Source: Streptomyces sp. CB03234 (lineage in GTDB: Bacteria > Actinomycetota > Actinomycetes > Streptomycetales > Streptomycetaceae). From it: 64,000 bases of DNA. The stretch is from contig NZ_LIYH01000004.1 in assembly GCF_001905885.1 (NCBI RefSeq), positions 372,001-436,000 of the forward strand, given 5' to 3'. The notes under the pieces are model-generated. The model was not told the origin of the DNA and did no database searches. It saw only the letters and a program-made list of their open reading frames with translations. Shown here in pieces: positions 8,563 to 16,982 of this stretch. Made by a program: the position numbers and the translations under genes. Within the stretch, counting starts at the first letter, position 1; the number at the start of each line of letters is the position of its first letter.

Positions 8563-10752
8563 ATGTCCGGCGTCGTCGTACGTTCGGTCGCCGCGGGCCG
8601 GGTGCGCCTGACCGTGCCGTGGCTGCGGGCCCGGCCCGGCTGTGCGGGGCTGGTCGACGACCGGCTCGCCGACCTGGACGGTTTCCGCGCGCTGCGGATC
8701 TTCCCCCGTACCGGCAGCGTGGTGGTCTGGGTCGTCCCCGACCGCCTGCGTGTCGACGGGCTGGTAGCGGCACTGGAGGAGGCGCCACCACCGTCCGCCG
8801 TGGCCAAGGCGACCCGTGGCACACCCGACTCCTCCACGGGCGAGCTCGCCCGGCTGGTCGTCGGAGGCGCCGTACTCGCCCTCGTGGCCGTGCACCGGCT
8901 CCTGCTGCGCCGCCCACCCTGGACGGCGGGCGCCCCCCTCGGCTTCCTGCGCTTCGCCACCGTCTTCAGCGGCCTGCCCTTCTTCCGCGGCGCGCTGCAC
9001 ACCGTCCTGGGCCGCCGCTATCCCGGTACGGACACCCTCGTCACCGCCGCGACCCTGATCTCGCTCGTCCTGCGCGAGAACGTGGTGGCTCTGACCGTGC
9101 TCTGGCTGCTGAACATCGGCGAGTTCCTGCAGACCCTCACGCTGCGCCGGACCCGCCGCGCCATCGAGGAACTGCTGAGCGTCGGCGAGGAGCGGGTCTG
9201 GCTCGTACGGGACGGTGTCGAGATCGAGGTGGCACTCGAGGACGTGGAACCGGGCGACCTCGTCGCGGTCTACGAACACCACAGGATCCCGGTCGACGGC
9301 ACCGCCGCCACCGGCGCGGCGCTGGTGGACCAGGCCGCGATCACCGGTGAAGCCCTCCCGGTCTATGTGCAGGAAGGCGCCGAGGTCTACGCCGGCACCA
9401 TCGTCACCAACGGCTCCCTCACCATCCGCGCGACCGCCGTCGGCCGGGACACCACGGTCGGCCGCATCATCGGACGGGTCGAGGAGGCCCAGGCCGACCG
9501 GGCACCGATCCAGACCGTGGCCACCCGCTTCACCCGCCGCTTCGTCCCCGTCTCCTTCGCGCTGGCAGCCGGCACGTACGTGCTGACCCGTGACCCGCGG
9601 CGCGCGATGACCATGCTGCTCATCGCCTGCCCGTGCGCCGCCGGGCTGGCCACCCCGACGGCGATCAGCGCGGCCATCGGCAACGGAGCCCGCCACGGCA
9701 CCCTCATCAAGGGCGGCACCCACCTGGAAGGCGTCGGACGCGTCACCGCCGTCGTCTTCGACAAGACCGGCACGCTCACCCTGGGCCGCCCACTGGTCAC
9801 CAGCGTGGTCACCTTCCACGAGCGGTTCACCGCGGACGAGGTGCTCAGCCTCGCCGCGTCGGGGGAGCTGCACGCCCGCCACCCGCTCGCCGAGGCCATC
9901 GTCCGCCGTACCGAGGAGCAGCACCTGCACGTCCCCATCCACCAGGCGTGCGAGGTCGTCCTCGGCATGGGCATGCGCGCCGAACTCGACGGCAGCCGCC
10001 TCCTGGTCGGCAGCCCCGCGCTGCTGCGCCAGCACGGCATGGAACTGCCCGAGCGGGCCCAGCAGTGGACGGAGAACCTGCGCGCCCAGGGCGAGACCGT
10101 CATCTGCCTGGCCCACGACGACGACCTGATCGGCATGCTCGGCCTCTCCGACGCCGTACGCGGCGGAGCCGAGACCGTCGTCCGGCAACTCCAGGACCTC
10201 GGGGTCCAGCGCATCATCCTGATGACCGGCGACTCCCCGGAAACGGCCCAGTCGGTCGCCGACGCCCTCGGCATCACCGAGGTGCACGCCCACGCCCTGC
10301 CCGAGGGCAAGCTCCAGCTGATCCGCGACCTCCAGGACGAGGGCCACCTGGTGGCCATGGTCGGCGACGGCACCAACGACGCGCCCGCCCTGGCCCTGGC
10401 GGACGTCGGCATCGCGATGGGCGCGCACTCCTCCCACGTGGCGCTGGAAACCGCCGACATCGCGCTCGCGGGCAACGATCTGCGCCAAGTCGCCGCCGTC
10501 GTGGAACTCAGCCGCCACACGCTGCGCGTCGTCCGGCAGAACTACGGCCTCGCCATCGGCGTCAACCTGATCGGCCTGGGCGCCGGTGCGGGCGGGTCCA
10601 TCAACCCCGTCGTGGCCGCCCTGCTCCACAACACCAGCAGCATCGCGGTCGTCGGCAACTCGGCACGGCTGGTCAACCACACACCGCGGCTCCCGAGCGA
10701 ACGTGGCCCGGAGCTCCACGCCGCGCCGCTCGAAGGACGCAGGGTGATCTGA
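8563..10752 (+). CDS. ctpC-like: CtpC-like P1B-type metal-translocating ATPase
   Basis: 729 residues. It shows the P-type ATPase series in order: actuator loop AAITGEALPV, metal-pathway helix motif CPCAAGLATPTAIS, phosphorylation site VVFDKTGTLTLG, the P1B-specific HP motif in ELHARHPLAEAI, and hinge MVGDGTNDAPAL. The short N-terminal region (1-85) lacks a CxxC heavy-metal-associated motif, as in mycobacterial CtpC (zinc or manganese export). The downstream stretches GTLIKGGTHLEGVGR and QNYGLAIGVNLIGLGAGAGG also fit that subgroup. Together with the PacL-like protein it should form an efflux unit in the plasma membrane. The metal cannot be fixed from sequence; Zn or Mn is most likely. Confidence 0.9.
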   Translation: MSGVVVRSVAAGRVRLTVPWLRARPGCAGLVDDRLADLDGFRALRIFPRTGSVVVWVVPDRLRVDGLVAALEEAPPPSAVAKATRGTPDSSTGELARLVVGGAVLALVAVHRLLLRRPPWTAGAPLGFLRFATVFSGLPFFRGALHTVLGRRYPGTDTLVTAATLISLVLRENVVALTVLWLLNIGEFLQTLTLRRTRRAIEELLSVGEERVWLVRDGVEIEVALEDVEPGDLVAVYEHHRIPVDGTAATGAALVDQAAITGEALPVYVQEGAEVYAGTIVTNGSLTIRATAVGRDTTVGRIIGRVEEAQADRAPIQTVATRFTRRFVPVSFALAAGTYVLTRDPRRAMTMLLIACPCAAGLATPTAISAAIGNGARHGTLIKGGTHLEGVGRVTAVVFDKTGTLTLGRPLVTSVVTFHERFTADEVLSLAASGELHARHPLAEAIVRRTEEQHLHVPIHQACEVVLGMGMRAELDGSRLLVGSPALLRQHGMELPERAQQWTENLRAQGETVICLAHDDDLIGMLGLSDAVRGGAETVVRQLQDLGVQRIILMTGDSPETAQSVADALGITEVHAHALPEGKLQLIRDLQDEGHLVAMVGDGTNDAPALALADVGIAMGAHSSHVALETADIALAGNDLRQVAAVVELSRHTLRVVRQNYGLAIGVNLIGLGAGAGGSINPVVAALLHNTSSIAVVGNSARLVNHTPRLPSERGPELHAAPLEGRRVI

Positions 10753-10888
10753 CCCGGAACTCCCCAACCGGCGGGCCTCGACGACTCCCTTTCGCCGGCG
10801 CGTGTCCCGCGACAGGGGGGCGTCGTTTCGTCACATGACGCCGCCGTGTCTGCGAGCGGCACGACCCGGAGCCGCACAGGAGTGGTCC

Positions 10889-12466
10889 ATGCCCGTCAAC
10901 CGTCGACGCATCCTGGGCCTGGCGGGTCGCGGGACCCTGGCCGCTCTCGGCGCGGCGGTGCTGGGCGGGGTCGGCAGCCGTACGTACGCGGCCGCCGTGT
11001 CGCGGACGCACTTCCGGGCCCTGGTGATCGGCTCCGGGTTCGGCGGTTCGGTGGCCGCGCTGCGGCTCGGGCAGGCGGGGGTGGACACCCTGGTGGTGGA
11101 GCGCGGCCGTGAGTGGCCCGTCGCCCCGCGCAGGCACGACTTCGGATCGATGAACGGTGTCACCGACACCATGTTCTGGTTCCGCCGCACCACACGCTGG
11201 CCGGCGCTGCCGCCCACGCCCGTCCGGCCCGCGCCAGGAGTGATGGAGGTGTCCGAGGAGCGGGGGCTCGACATCGCCTGTGGCGCGGGGGTCGGCGGCG
11301 GGTCCATCGTCTACACCGGTGTCACGGTGGCCCCGCCCAGGCGGTACTTCGAACGGCTCTACCCGGCCGGTCTGCCCTACGAGGAGTTCACCCGCAGGTG
11401 GTTCCCCACGGTGCGCCGCATGCTGGGCGCCTCCCCGATGCCGCGGGACGTCTACCGGTCCATGCCGTTCACCCACTCCCGGTTGTGGGACGAGCACCTG
11501 GCCACCGCGGGCTTCCGCACCTCCCCCCTGGACTCGACCTTCGACTGGGACGTCGTCCGGCGCGAACTCGCCCGCGCCGCCCCGCTCTCGGCGACCGTCG
11601 GCGAATCCGACTTCGGCTGCGGCAACGGCGCGAAGAAGTCGCTGACCCGCAGCTACCTGCCGGCGGCGCTCGCCACTGGACACGTACAGGTGCGTGCCCT
11701 GCACGAGGTGCGGTCCATCGGGCGGCGCCGCGACGGACGCTTCCGGGTGGAGGTCCGCCGCCTCACCACCGGCGGGGCCGTACTCGGCACCGACGAGTTC
11801 ACCTGCGACATGCTGTTCGTCGCCGCCGGCACGCTGAACACCAACCGGCTCCTTGTGGCGGCACGCGAACGCGGTGACCTGGCCGGCCTGCCCGCGTCCC
11901 TCGGCACCGGCTTCGGCGACAACGGCGACCAGGCCACCCTCCGCTCCCAGACCCTGCGCTTCCACGGCGGCTCACAAGGCTCCCCCTGCGCGTCCGGCGC
12001 GTTCCTCCCGGACCAGTTCGAGCTGCCGCTGCTCGCCGAGAGCTGGGTCCTCCCCGCCTATCACGCGCTCCCGGCGATCGTCACCTTCAGCGTCACCGTC
12101 GACACCGACAACCGCGGCACGTTCCGCTACGACCCGCGCAGCGGCCGGGTGTCGCTCTCCGACTGGTCGCCCGAGAAGTCCGCGGCGGCGGCAAGGTCCG
12201 CCCTGGAACTCAGCTCCCGCGTCATCGACGCCAACCCCGGCACGCTCCCCGTCACGCTCACCACGCACCCCTTCACCGGGCATCCCCTGGGCGGCTGCGT
12301 CATCGGCCGCACCACGGACCTCGAAGGCCGGGTCCACGGCGTGCGGGGGCTCTACGTCCTCGACGGGTCCCTGATCCCCGGGAACGCCGGCGGCGCCAAC
12401 CCCTCCCTCACCATCGCCGCCCTCGCCGAACGCGCCATGGCGGGGATCATCGCCCAGGCGGGGTGA
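10889..12466 (+). CDS. GMC family oxidoreductase, cholesterol-oxidase-like, Tat-exported
   Basis: 525 residues. ATG 10889 has an AGGAG site at 10878-10882; an in-frame ATG at 10838 lacks one. The N-terminus MPVNRRRILGLAGRGTLAALG is a Tat-type signal (RRR plus hydrophobic stretch ending near SRTYAAA). The FAD-binding VIGSGFGGSVAALRLGQAGVDTLVVERG follows, then the GMC-type GAGVGGGSIVYTGV loop, and the C-terminal HPLGGCVIG plus the GLYVLDGSLIPGNAGGANPSLTIAALAER segment shared with cholesterol oxidases. It probably oxidises a sterol or other bulky alcohol outside the cell. It stands alone between a metal pump and the next operon. Confidence 0.88.
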   Translation: MPVNRRRILGLAGRGTLAALGAAVLGGVGSRTYAAAVSRTHFRALVIGSGFGGSVAALRLGQAGVDTLVVERGREWPVAPRRHDFGSMNGVTDTMFWFRRTTRWPALPPTPVRPAPGVMEVSEERGLDIACGAGVGGGSIVYTGVTVAPPRRYFERLYPAGLPYEEFTRRWFPTVRRMLGASPMPRDVYRSMPFTHSRLWDEHLATAGFRTSPLDSTFDWDVVRRELARAAPLSATVGESDFGCGNGAKKSLTRSYLPAALATGHVQVRALHEVRSIGRRRDGRFRVEVRRLTTGGAVLGTDEFTCDMLFVAAGTLNTNRLLVAARERGDLAGLPASLGTGFGDNGDQATLRSQTLRFHGGSQGSPCASGAFLPDQFELPLLAESWVLPAYHALPAIVTFSVTVDTDNRGTFRYDPRSGRVSLSDWSPEKSAAAARSALELSSRVIDANPGTLPVTLTTHPFTGHPLGGCVIGRTTDLEGRVHGVRGLYVLDGSLIPGNAGGANPSLTIAALAERAMAGIIAQAG

Positions 12467-12667
12467 GACCGGGCCGGCGTACCGGGGCGGCGTCGTCGGG
12501 CCACGCCTTCTCTTCCGGCGTTCAACACGTCACGCGGAGCACGCGCCGCGCCGGGCAACGGAGTTGGGGGCCGGTGAGTGGCCGCCTCCAGCGGGCGTTG
12601 CCCCGGCTGGACGCGTCGCTCATGGGCCGGCGTGCGGAGGCGGCCCGGGGACGGTAGACACGGGGGT

Positions 12668-13150
12668 GTGCAGACCTTCCTGCCGTTCCCGCGGTTCTCG
12701 GAGTGCGCCGAGGTCCTCGACCCGCGCCGCCTCGGCAAACAGCGGGTCGAGGCACTCCAGGTGCTGCGCGGGCTGACCGTGCCGGGCTACGGCTGGCGTC
12801 GCCATCCGGCCGTACGGATGTGGACCGGCTACGAGGAGGCCCTGGTCCGCTACGGGCTGGAGGTGTGCGGGGCCTGGACCGCCAAGGGGCACCGCGACAC
12901 CTGCGCCGCCTCCCTGCTCGCCGGCTTCCACGCCGTACGCCCCGGCGCGCCCGTACGCCCGCAGGCCGAGCTCGCCGAGAACGGTGAGCTGCCGCCCTGG
13001 CTGGGCGACCCCCGCTTCCACCGCAGCCACCAGTCGGCCCTGCTGCGCAAGGACCCCGGCTTCTACGCCGCGCGCTTCGCCGGAGTCCCGGACGACCTGC
13101 CCTACGTGTGGCCCGGCTCCGACCGCGACACCGACCGGGACCTGGGCTGA
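12668..13150 (+). CDS. MSMEG_6728 family protein
   Basis: 160 residues from GTG 12668. The sequence begins QTFLPFPRFSECAEVLDPRRLGKQRVEALQ, then WRRHPAVRMWTGYEEAL and, near the end, LGDPRFHRSHQSALLRKDPGFYAARF and a final YVWPG. This is the pattern of a widespread family related in fold to pyrimidine-dimer DNA glycosylase (endonuclease V type), with the conserved N-terminal Q/LGKQR-E and the HxxHQSxLLRK motif. Enzyme activity has not been assigned, so DNA binding or repair is only suggested. No obvious ribosome site is visible close to the GTG. Confidence 0.75.
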   Translation: MQTFLPFPRFSECAEVLDPRRLGKQRVEALQVLRGLTVPGYGWRRHPAVRMWTGYEEALVRYGLEVCGAWTAKGHRDTCAASLLAGFHAVRPGAPVRPQAELAENGELPPWLGDPRFHRSHQSALLRKDPGFYAARFAGVPDDLPYVWPGSDRDTDRDLG

Positions 13151-13228
13151 CACCCCGGATGTGGCGCGTTTTGCGCTTGTGTCATACTCAGCCGCGCTCC
13201 AAGCACATTCGCAGTCGGGGGAACATCG

Positions 13229-13291
13229 TTGAGAGTCGAGTTTGCCGTCCTCGGCACGGTGCTGGTCAGAGGTCCGGGCGGCGCCCGATGA
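13229..13291 (+). pseudogene. short remnant resembling the N-terminus of a SARP/AfsR-type regulator
   Basis: From TTG 13229, preceded by a GGGGG stretch, the frame reads LRVEFAVLGTVLVRG and stops at TGA 13289-13291. The VEFAVLG pattern is what SARP/BTAD regulators start with (first beta-strand of the OmpR-like winged-helix domain), but only 20 residues remain. The stop overlaps the DUF2617 ATG as ATGA, so this could instead be a translated leader peptide coupled to DUF2617. It is too short for homology to be certain. Confidence 0.4.
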
Positions 13292-13782
13292 GCGGCATAG
13301 CGCTGACGGCCCCGTACCAGGACACCGACGCCGACCAGCTGTCGTTCGTGCTGGGACGCTCCGCGCACGAGGCACTCGCCGTACGGGACCTCACCGTCGC
13401 CGGGCTCGACGTACAGCTCAGGCTCCTGGGCGCCTCCCACCAGGTGTTCGCGGGGCCCGTGCGGGAAACCGTCGCCTGCCTGCCCGGCGTCGACGGCGGC
13501 CTCCCGGAGGCGGCCGCGCGGGACTTCGACGACTGGACCTACGGGTTCCGCGCCCACGTCCGGCGCTTCCACCCGCAGGAGTTCAGCGCCCGGGTCGCCC
13601 GGATCCGCGACCGCGCGGAGGGCCATCCCCAGGCCCTGCACGGCATCTTCCCCGGCTCCCCCGAAGCGGTCACCGCGCTGACCGTCGAGCCGGAGAGCGC
13701 CGGGCTGAGCTGGCGCACCTGGCACACCTACCCGCAGAGCCGCCGGATCGTGGCGACGCACACCCGGCTGGAGGCCCGATGA
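13288..13782 (+). CDS. DUF2617 family protein
   Basis: 164 residues. It begins with TAPYQDTDADQLSFVLGR and has the family stretch LTVAGLDVQLRLLGASHQVFAG, followed by acidic patches and a C-terminal LSWRTWHTYPQSRRIVATHTRL. Known in actinobacteria as DUF2617, always within a short operon with a DUF4247 lipoprotein, a DUF350 membrane protein and a membrane spermidine-synthase-like protein, as here. The function is unknown. It is coupled to the next gene (ATGA at 13779-13782). Confidence 0.8.
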   Translation: MSGIALTAPYQDTDADQLSFVLGRSAHEALAVRDLTVAGLDVQLRLLGASHQVFAGPVRETVACLPGVDGGLPEAAARDFDDWTYGFRAHVRRFHPQEFSARVARIRDRAEGHPQALHGIFPGSPEAVTALTVEPESAGLSWRTWHTYPQSRRIVATHTRLEAR

Positions 13783-14189
13783 AGACCGCCCGACGCATCA
13801 GCGCGCTGATCCTCGCCACGGCGGCCCTCGCCGCCTGTGCCGACGAACCCGACGACGACGGCAACGCCGTACCGTCCGGCTGGATCCGCGGCGAGTACTC
13901 GCGCAGCGGCGCCGGTTACGTCGACAGGACCGACCCGACGTCACAGGTCGCCAAGGAGATCGACGGCAACACCTCGGCCGTCGACCGCCTCAGCGACGGC
14001 GACCGGCGATTCCTCCGCTACCGCGACGACATCGTCGCGATCAGCCCGCACAGCAGCGGCCGCGGCAGCGTGATCGAGATCGCGGACTACCGCAGCGGCT
14101 ACCACCGCTGGCGCACCCACATCGGCTCCGTATGGCCCGACCCGGACAGCGCCGCGTTCCGCGGAGGCGGCCCCGGCTCCGGGAAGTGA
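13779..14189 (+). CDS. DUF4247 family lipoprotein
   Basis: 136 residues. A signal peptide ends in a lipobox (ILATAALAAC, Cys19-20), so the protein should be anchored outside the membrane. The mature part has SYVDR-like GAGYVDRTDPTSQVAKEID, DRLSDGDRRFLRYRDDIVAISP and DYRSGYHRW segments seen in DUF4247. Its place between DUF2617 and DUF350 is conserved in Streptomyces. A link with the membrane aminopropyltransferase-like protein is possible but not shown. Confidence 0.78.
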   Translation: MKTARRISALILATAALAACADEPDDDGNAVPSGWIRGEYSRSGAGYVDRTDPTSQVAKEIDGNTSAVDRLSDGDRRFLRYRDDIVAISPHSSGRGSVIEIADYRSGYHRWRTHIGSVWPDPDSAAFRGGGPGSGK

Positions 14190-14247
14190 CCCGCCGAACC
14201 CGCACACGCTCACGATCACGCTCACTTCTCCCTCCGAAAGGCACACC

Positions 14248-14685
14248 GTGGCAGAGATCTTCGAGTCGGCAGGCACCGCCCTGCTCTACGGCCTCGTCGG
14301 CTTCGTCGTGATGGCGGTCGGCTTCATCGCACTCGACCTCGTCACCCCCGGCAAGCTCGTCCATGTGGTGTGGACCGAGCGCAACCGCGGCGCCGCCGTG
14401 CTCCTCGCCGGCCAGACGATCGCCATCGGCCTCGTCATCGAGCAGTCCATCCGGGCCAGCGAATCCGAGCAGGGCCTCGCCGAAGGGCTGCTCAGCACCC
14501 TGCTGTACGGCCTCGCCGGCGTCGCCGTGATGACGCTCATCTCCGTCGTCGTCGGCCTGCTGACCCCCGGCCGCCTCGGCCACGCCGTCCTCGACGACAA
14601 CGGCACCAGCCCGCACCCCGCCGCCTGGGTCCAGGCAGCGATGTACCTCGGCACGGCCTTCATGGTCGGCGCAGCCGTTTCCTGA
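14248..14685 (+). CDS. DUF350 family membrane protein
   Basis: 145 residues from GTG 14248 behind an AAAGG site. Two related halves, each with two membrane helices (LLYGLVGFVVMAVGFIALDLVTPG at ~12 and LLYGLAGVAVMTLISVVVGLLTPG at ~85), show the internal duplication of DUF350 proteins (YjfL-like). The role is unknown; in other bacteria this family occurs with membrane-bound spermidine synthases and lipid-associated functions. It lies 14 nt upstream of the synthase-like gene. Confidence 0.8.
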   Translation: MAEIFESAGTALLYGLVGFVVMAVGFIALDLVTPGKLVHVVWTERNRGAAVLLAGQTIAIGLVIEQSIRASESEQGLAEGLLSTLLYGLAGVAVMTLISVVVGLLTPGRLGHAVLDDNGTSPHPAAWVQAAMYLGTAFMVGAAVS

Positions 14686-14699
14686 ACGGCACCCCCTCC

Positions 14700-16301
14700 A
14701 TGAGCACCACCGTCCTGGACCGCACCACTGAGGCCGCCACCCCCCGACCGGCGAGGGCCCACGCACGCGGAACACGTTTCCTGCTGCTGCTCGCGGTGTT
14801 CATCTGCGCGGCCTGCGGCCTGGTCTACGAACTGGCGCTGACGGCGCTGGGCAGTTACCTCATCGGCAACTCCGTGATGCAGACCTCCGTGGTCATCTCC
14901 GTCATGGTCTTCGCCATGGGCATCGGGTCCCTGGCCGCCAAGCCCCTGCAACGGCGCGCGGTCGGGGCCTTCGCCCTCGTCGAGATCCTGCTCGCGCTCG
15001 TCGGCGGGCTGTCGGTGCTCATCCTGTACGTGGCGTTCGCCTGGCTGCGCCTCTACATGCCCGCCATGGTGGTCGTCTCGTTCGTCGTCGGCCTCCTCGT
15101 CGGCGCCGAGATCCCGCTGCTGATGACGCTGCTTCAGCGGATCAGGCGCCAGGAGGCCGGCAGCGCCGTCGCCGACATGTTCGCCGCGGACTACGTCGGC
15201 GCGCTCGTCGGCGGCCTGTGCTTCCCGCTGCTGCTCCTGCCCGCCTTCGGCCAGCTCAAGGGCGCGCTGGTGGTGGGCGCGGTCAACGCCGTGGCCGGGG
15301 TCGTCGTCGTCCTGTGGATCTTCCGCCGCGAGACCCGCCCGGTGGTGCGCAACGCGCTGCTGGCCGGCGCCGCCGGTGTCCTTGCCGTCCTCGGCACGGT
15401 GTACGTCCTGGCGGACGACATCGAGGTCACCGCCCGTCAGCAGCTCTACCGCGACCCGATCGTCCACGCCGAGACCACCCCGTACCAGGATATCGTCGTC
15501 ACCCGGTCCACCGCCTTCACCGGGGAGCCCGACACCCGGCTGTTCCTCAACGGCGACCTGCAGTTCTCCTCCGTGGACGAGTACCGCTACCACGAGGCGC
15601 TCGTCCACCCCGCCCTGTCGGGCAAGCGGTCCTCCGTACTGATCCTCGGCGGCGGCGACGCGCTCGCTCTGCGGGAGGTGCTGCGGTACGACGACGTCGA
15701 CACGGTGACCCTGGTCGACCTCGACCCGGCGGTGACGCGGCTGGCCCGCACCTTCGCCCCGCTGCTCGACCTCAACGACCACGCGCTGTCCGACCCGCGC
15801 GTCACCGTCGTCCACGCCGACGCCTTCACCTGGCTGCGGGACGCCACCCGGCGCTACGACGCGGTCCTCATCGACTTCCCCGACCCCGACACCGCCTCTC
15901 TGGCCAAGCTCTACAGCGTGGAGTTCTACCACCTGCTGGGCCGCGTCCTGAACCCCGACAGCCGGGTCATGGTCCAGGGCGGCTCGCCGTTCTTCGCGCC
16001 CAAGTCGTACTGGTCCATCACCGCCACCATCCGCGAGGCCGGCTACGCGACCACCCCGTACCAGGTCGACGTCCCCAGCTTCGGCAACTGGGGCTTCATC
16101 CTCGCCACCCCCGGCACCGACGGCCCACCGCCCGCCCTGCGCCTGGCGGCCGACGCCCCGCCGCTGCGGTTCCTGGACGACGACGTCCTCGCGGCCTCCA
16201 CCGTCTTCCCGGTGGACCGCCGCCCCCAGGACGTACGGGCCAGCACGCTGATGGACCCGGCGGTGCTGGAGTACACCCGCCACGAGTGGCAGAACTACTG
16301 A
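14700..16301 (+). CDS. membrane-bound spermidine synthase-like protein
   Basis: 533 residues. The N-terminal ~240 residues form about seven membrane helices (starting FLLLLAVFICAACGLVYELALT); the C-terminal half is a spermidine synthase-type domain with TPYQDIVVTRS, LFLNGDLQFSSVDEYRYHEALVHP, the SAM/dcSAM loop LILGGGDALALREVLRY, VTLVDLDP, and the proton-acceptor region LIDFPDPD. Such fusions occur across bacteria; some make aminopropyl-modified products, but for this group the substrate is unclear. It completes the DUF2617-DUF4247-DUF350 operon. Confidence 0.85.
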   Translation: MSTTVLDRTTEAATPRPARAHARGTRFLLLLAVFICAACGLVYELALTALGSYLIGNSVMQTSVVISVMVFAMGIGSLAAKPLQRRAVGAFALVEILLALVGGLSVLILYVAFAWLRLYMPAMVVVSFVVGLLVGAEIPLLMTLLQRIRRQEAGSAVADMFAADYVGALVGGLCFPLLLLPAFGQLKGALVVGAVNAVAGVVVVLWIFRRETRPVVRNALLAGAAGVLAVLGTVYVLADDIEVTARQQLYRDPIVHAETTPYQDIVVTRSTAFTGEPDTRLFLNGDLQFSSVDEYRYHEALVHPALSGKRSSVLILGGGDALALREVLRYDDVDTVTLVDLDPAVTRLARTFAPLLDLNDHALSDPRVTVVHADAFTWLRDATRRYDAVLIDFPDPDTASLAKLYSVEFYHLLGRVLNPDSRVMVQGGSPFFAPKSYWSITATIREAGYATTPYQVDVPSFGNWGFILATPGTDGPPPALRLAADAPPLRFLDDDVLAASTVFPVDRRPQDVRASTLMDPAVLEYTRHEWQNY

Positions 16302-16376
16302 CCGGGCACGTCCCGGCACGAGCGGGGATAATCCGTCGTAGGGCAGGTCCTACCGGTCCCACCGCAGGGAGTGCCA

Positions 16377-16982
16377 GTGATCCGTGTTCTTCTCGTCGAG
16401 GAAAACGGGCTGCTGCGCGGGGCGCTCGCCGCTCTCCTGACCCACGAGGACGACATGGAGGTCGTCGCGGAGTCCGGCGGAAACGGCCAGATCCTCGCGC
16501 GAGCGCTGTCGTACCGGCCCGACGTGGTCGTCATCGACGTCGACGCCCACCAGGACCAGGCCCTCGCCACGGCGGGTGAGCTGTGCGAACGGCTCCCCGA
16601 GTGCCGCACGCTGCTGGTCGCGGGGGCGCCGACGCTGGAGCGACTGCGGCGGGTGCTCGCCCTGCGGCCGCCCGGCCTCATCGGGAAGGACGGGCCCCCG
16701 GACCGGCTCATCGAAGGCATCCGCAAGGTGGTCGGCGGACAGCGCTACATCGACCCCGAGCTGGCACTGCAGGTGCTCGACGCCGTGGAGAACCCCCTGA
16801 CGCCGCGCGAGCGGGAGGTCCTGCGGCTCGCCGCCGACGGCACCCCGGGAACGGAGATCGCCGACCGGCTGTCGCTGTCCGTGGGCACGGTGCGCAACCA
16901 CCTGTCGGCGATCACCCGCAAGATCGGCGCGCGGAACCGGATCGACGCCATCAGAATCGCCCGGGAGTCGGGCTGGCTGTGA
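16377..16982 (+). CDS. ramR-like: LuxR-type response regulator, RamR/AmfR-like
   Basis: 201 residues. GTG 16377 is preferred over GTG 16371 because AGGGAG (16365-16370) then has a 6-nt spacer. The receiver domain (IRVLLVEENGLLRGAL, VVVIDVDA with the putative phosphoacceptor Asp, LIGKDGPPDRL) is followed by a LuxR-type helix-turn-helix (LTPREREVLRLAADG then EIADRLSLSVGTVRNHLSAITRKIGA). No sensor kinase is adjacent. Its 3' end overlaps the convergent ABC gene by 32 nt, and it borders the lanthipeptide operon as RamR/AmfR do, so it is the likely activator of that operon. Confidence 0.8.
   Translation: MIRVLLVEENGLLRGALAALLTHEDDMEVVAESGGNGQILARALSYRPDVVVIDVDAHQDQALATAGELCERLPECRTLLVAGAPTLERLRRVLALRPPGLIGKDGPPDRLIEGIRKVVGGQRYIDPELALQVLDAVENPLTPREREVLRLAADGTPGTEIADRLSLSVGTVRNHLSAITRKIGARNRIDAIRIARESGWL

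Noticed and set aside
6955..10767. 1270-residue open frame on the minus strand
   Set aside because: Spans the aminotransferase, an intergenic region, and the ATPase in antisense; the sense genes have clear motifs.
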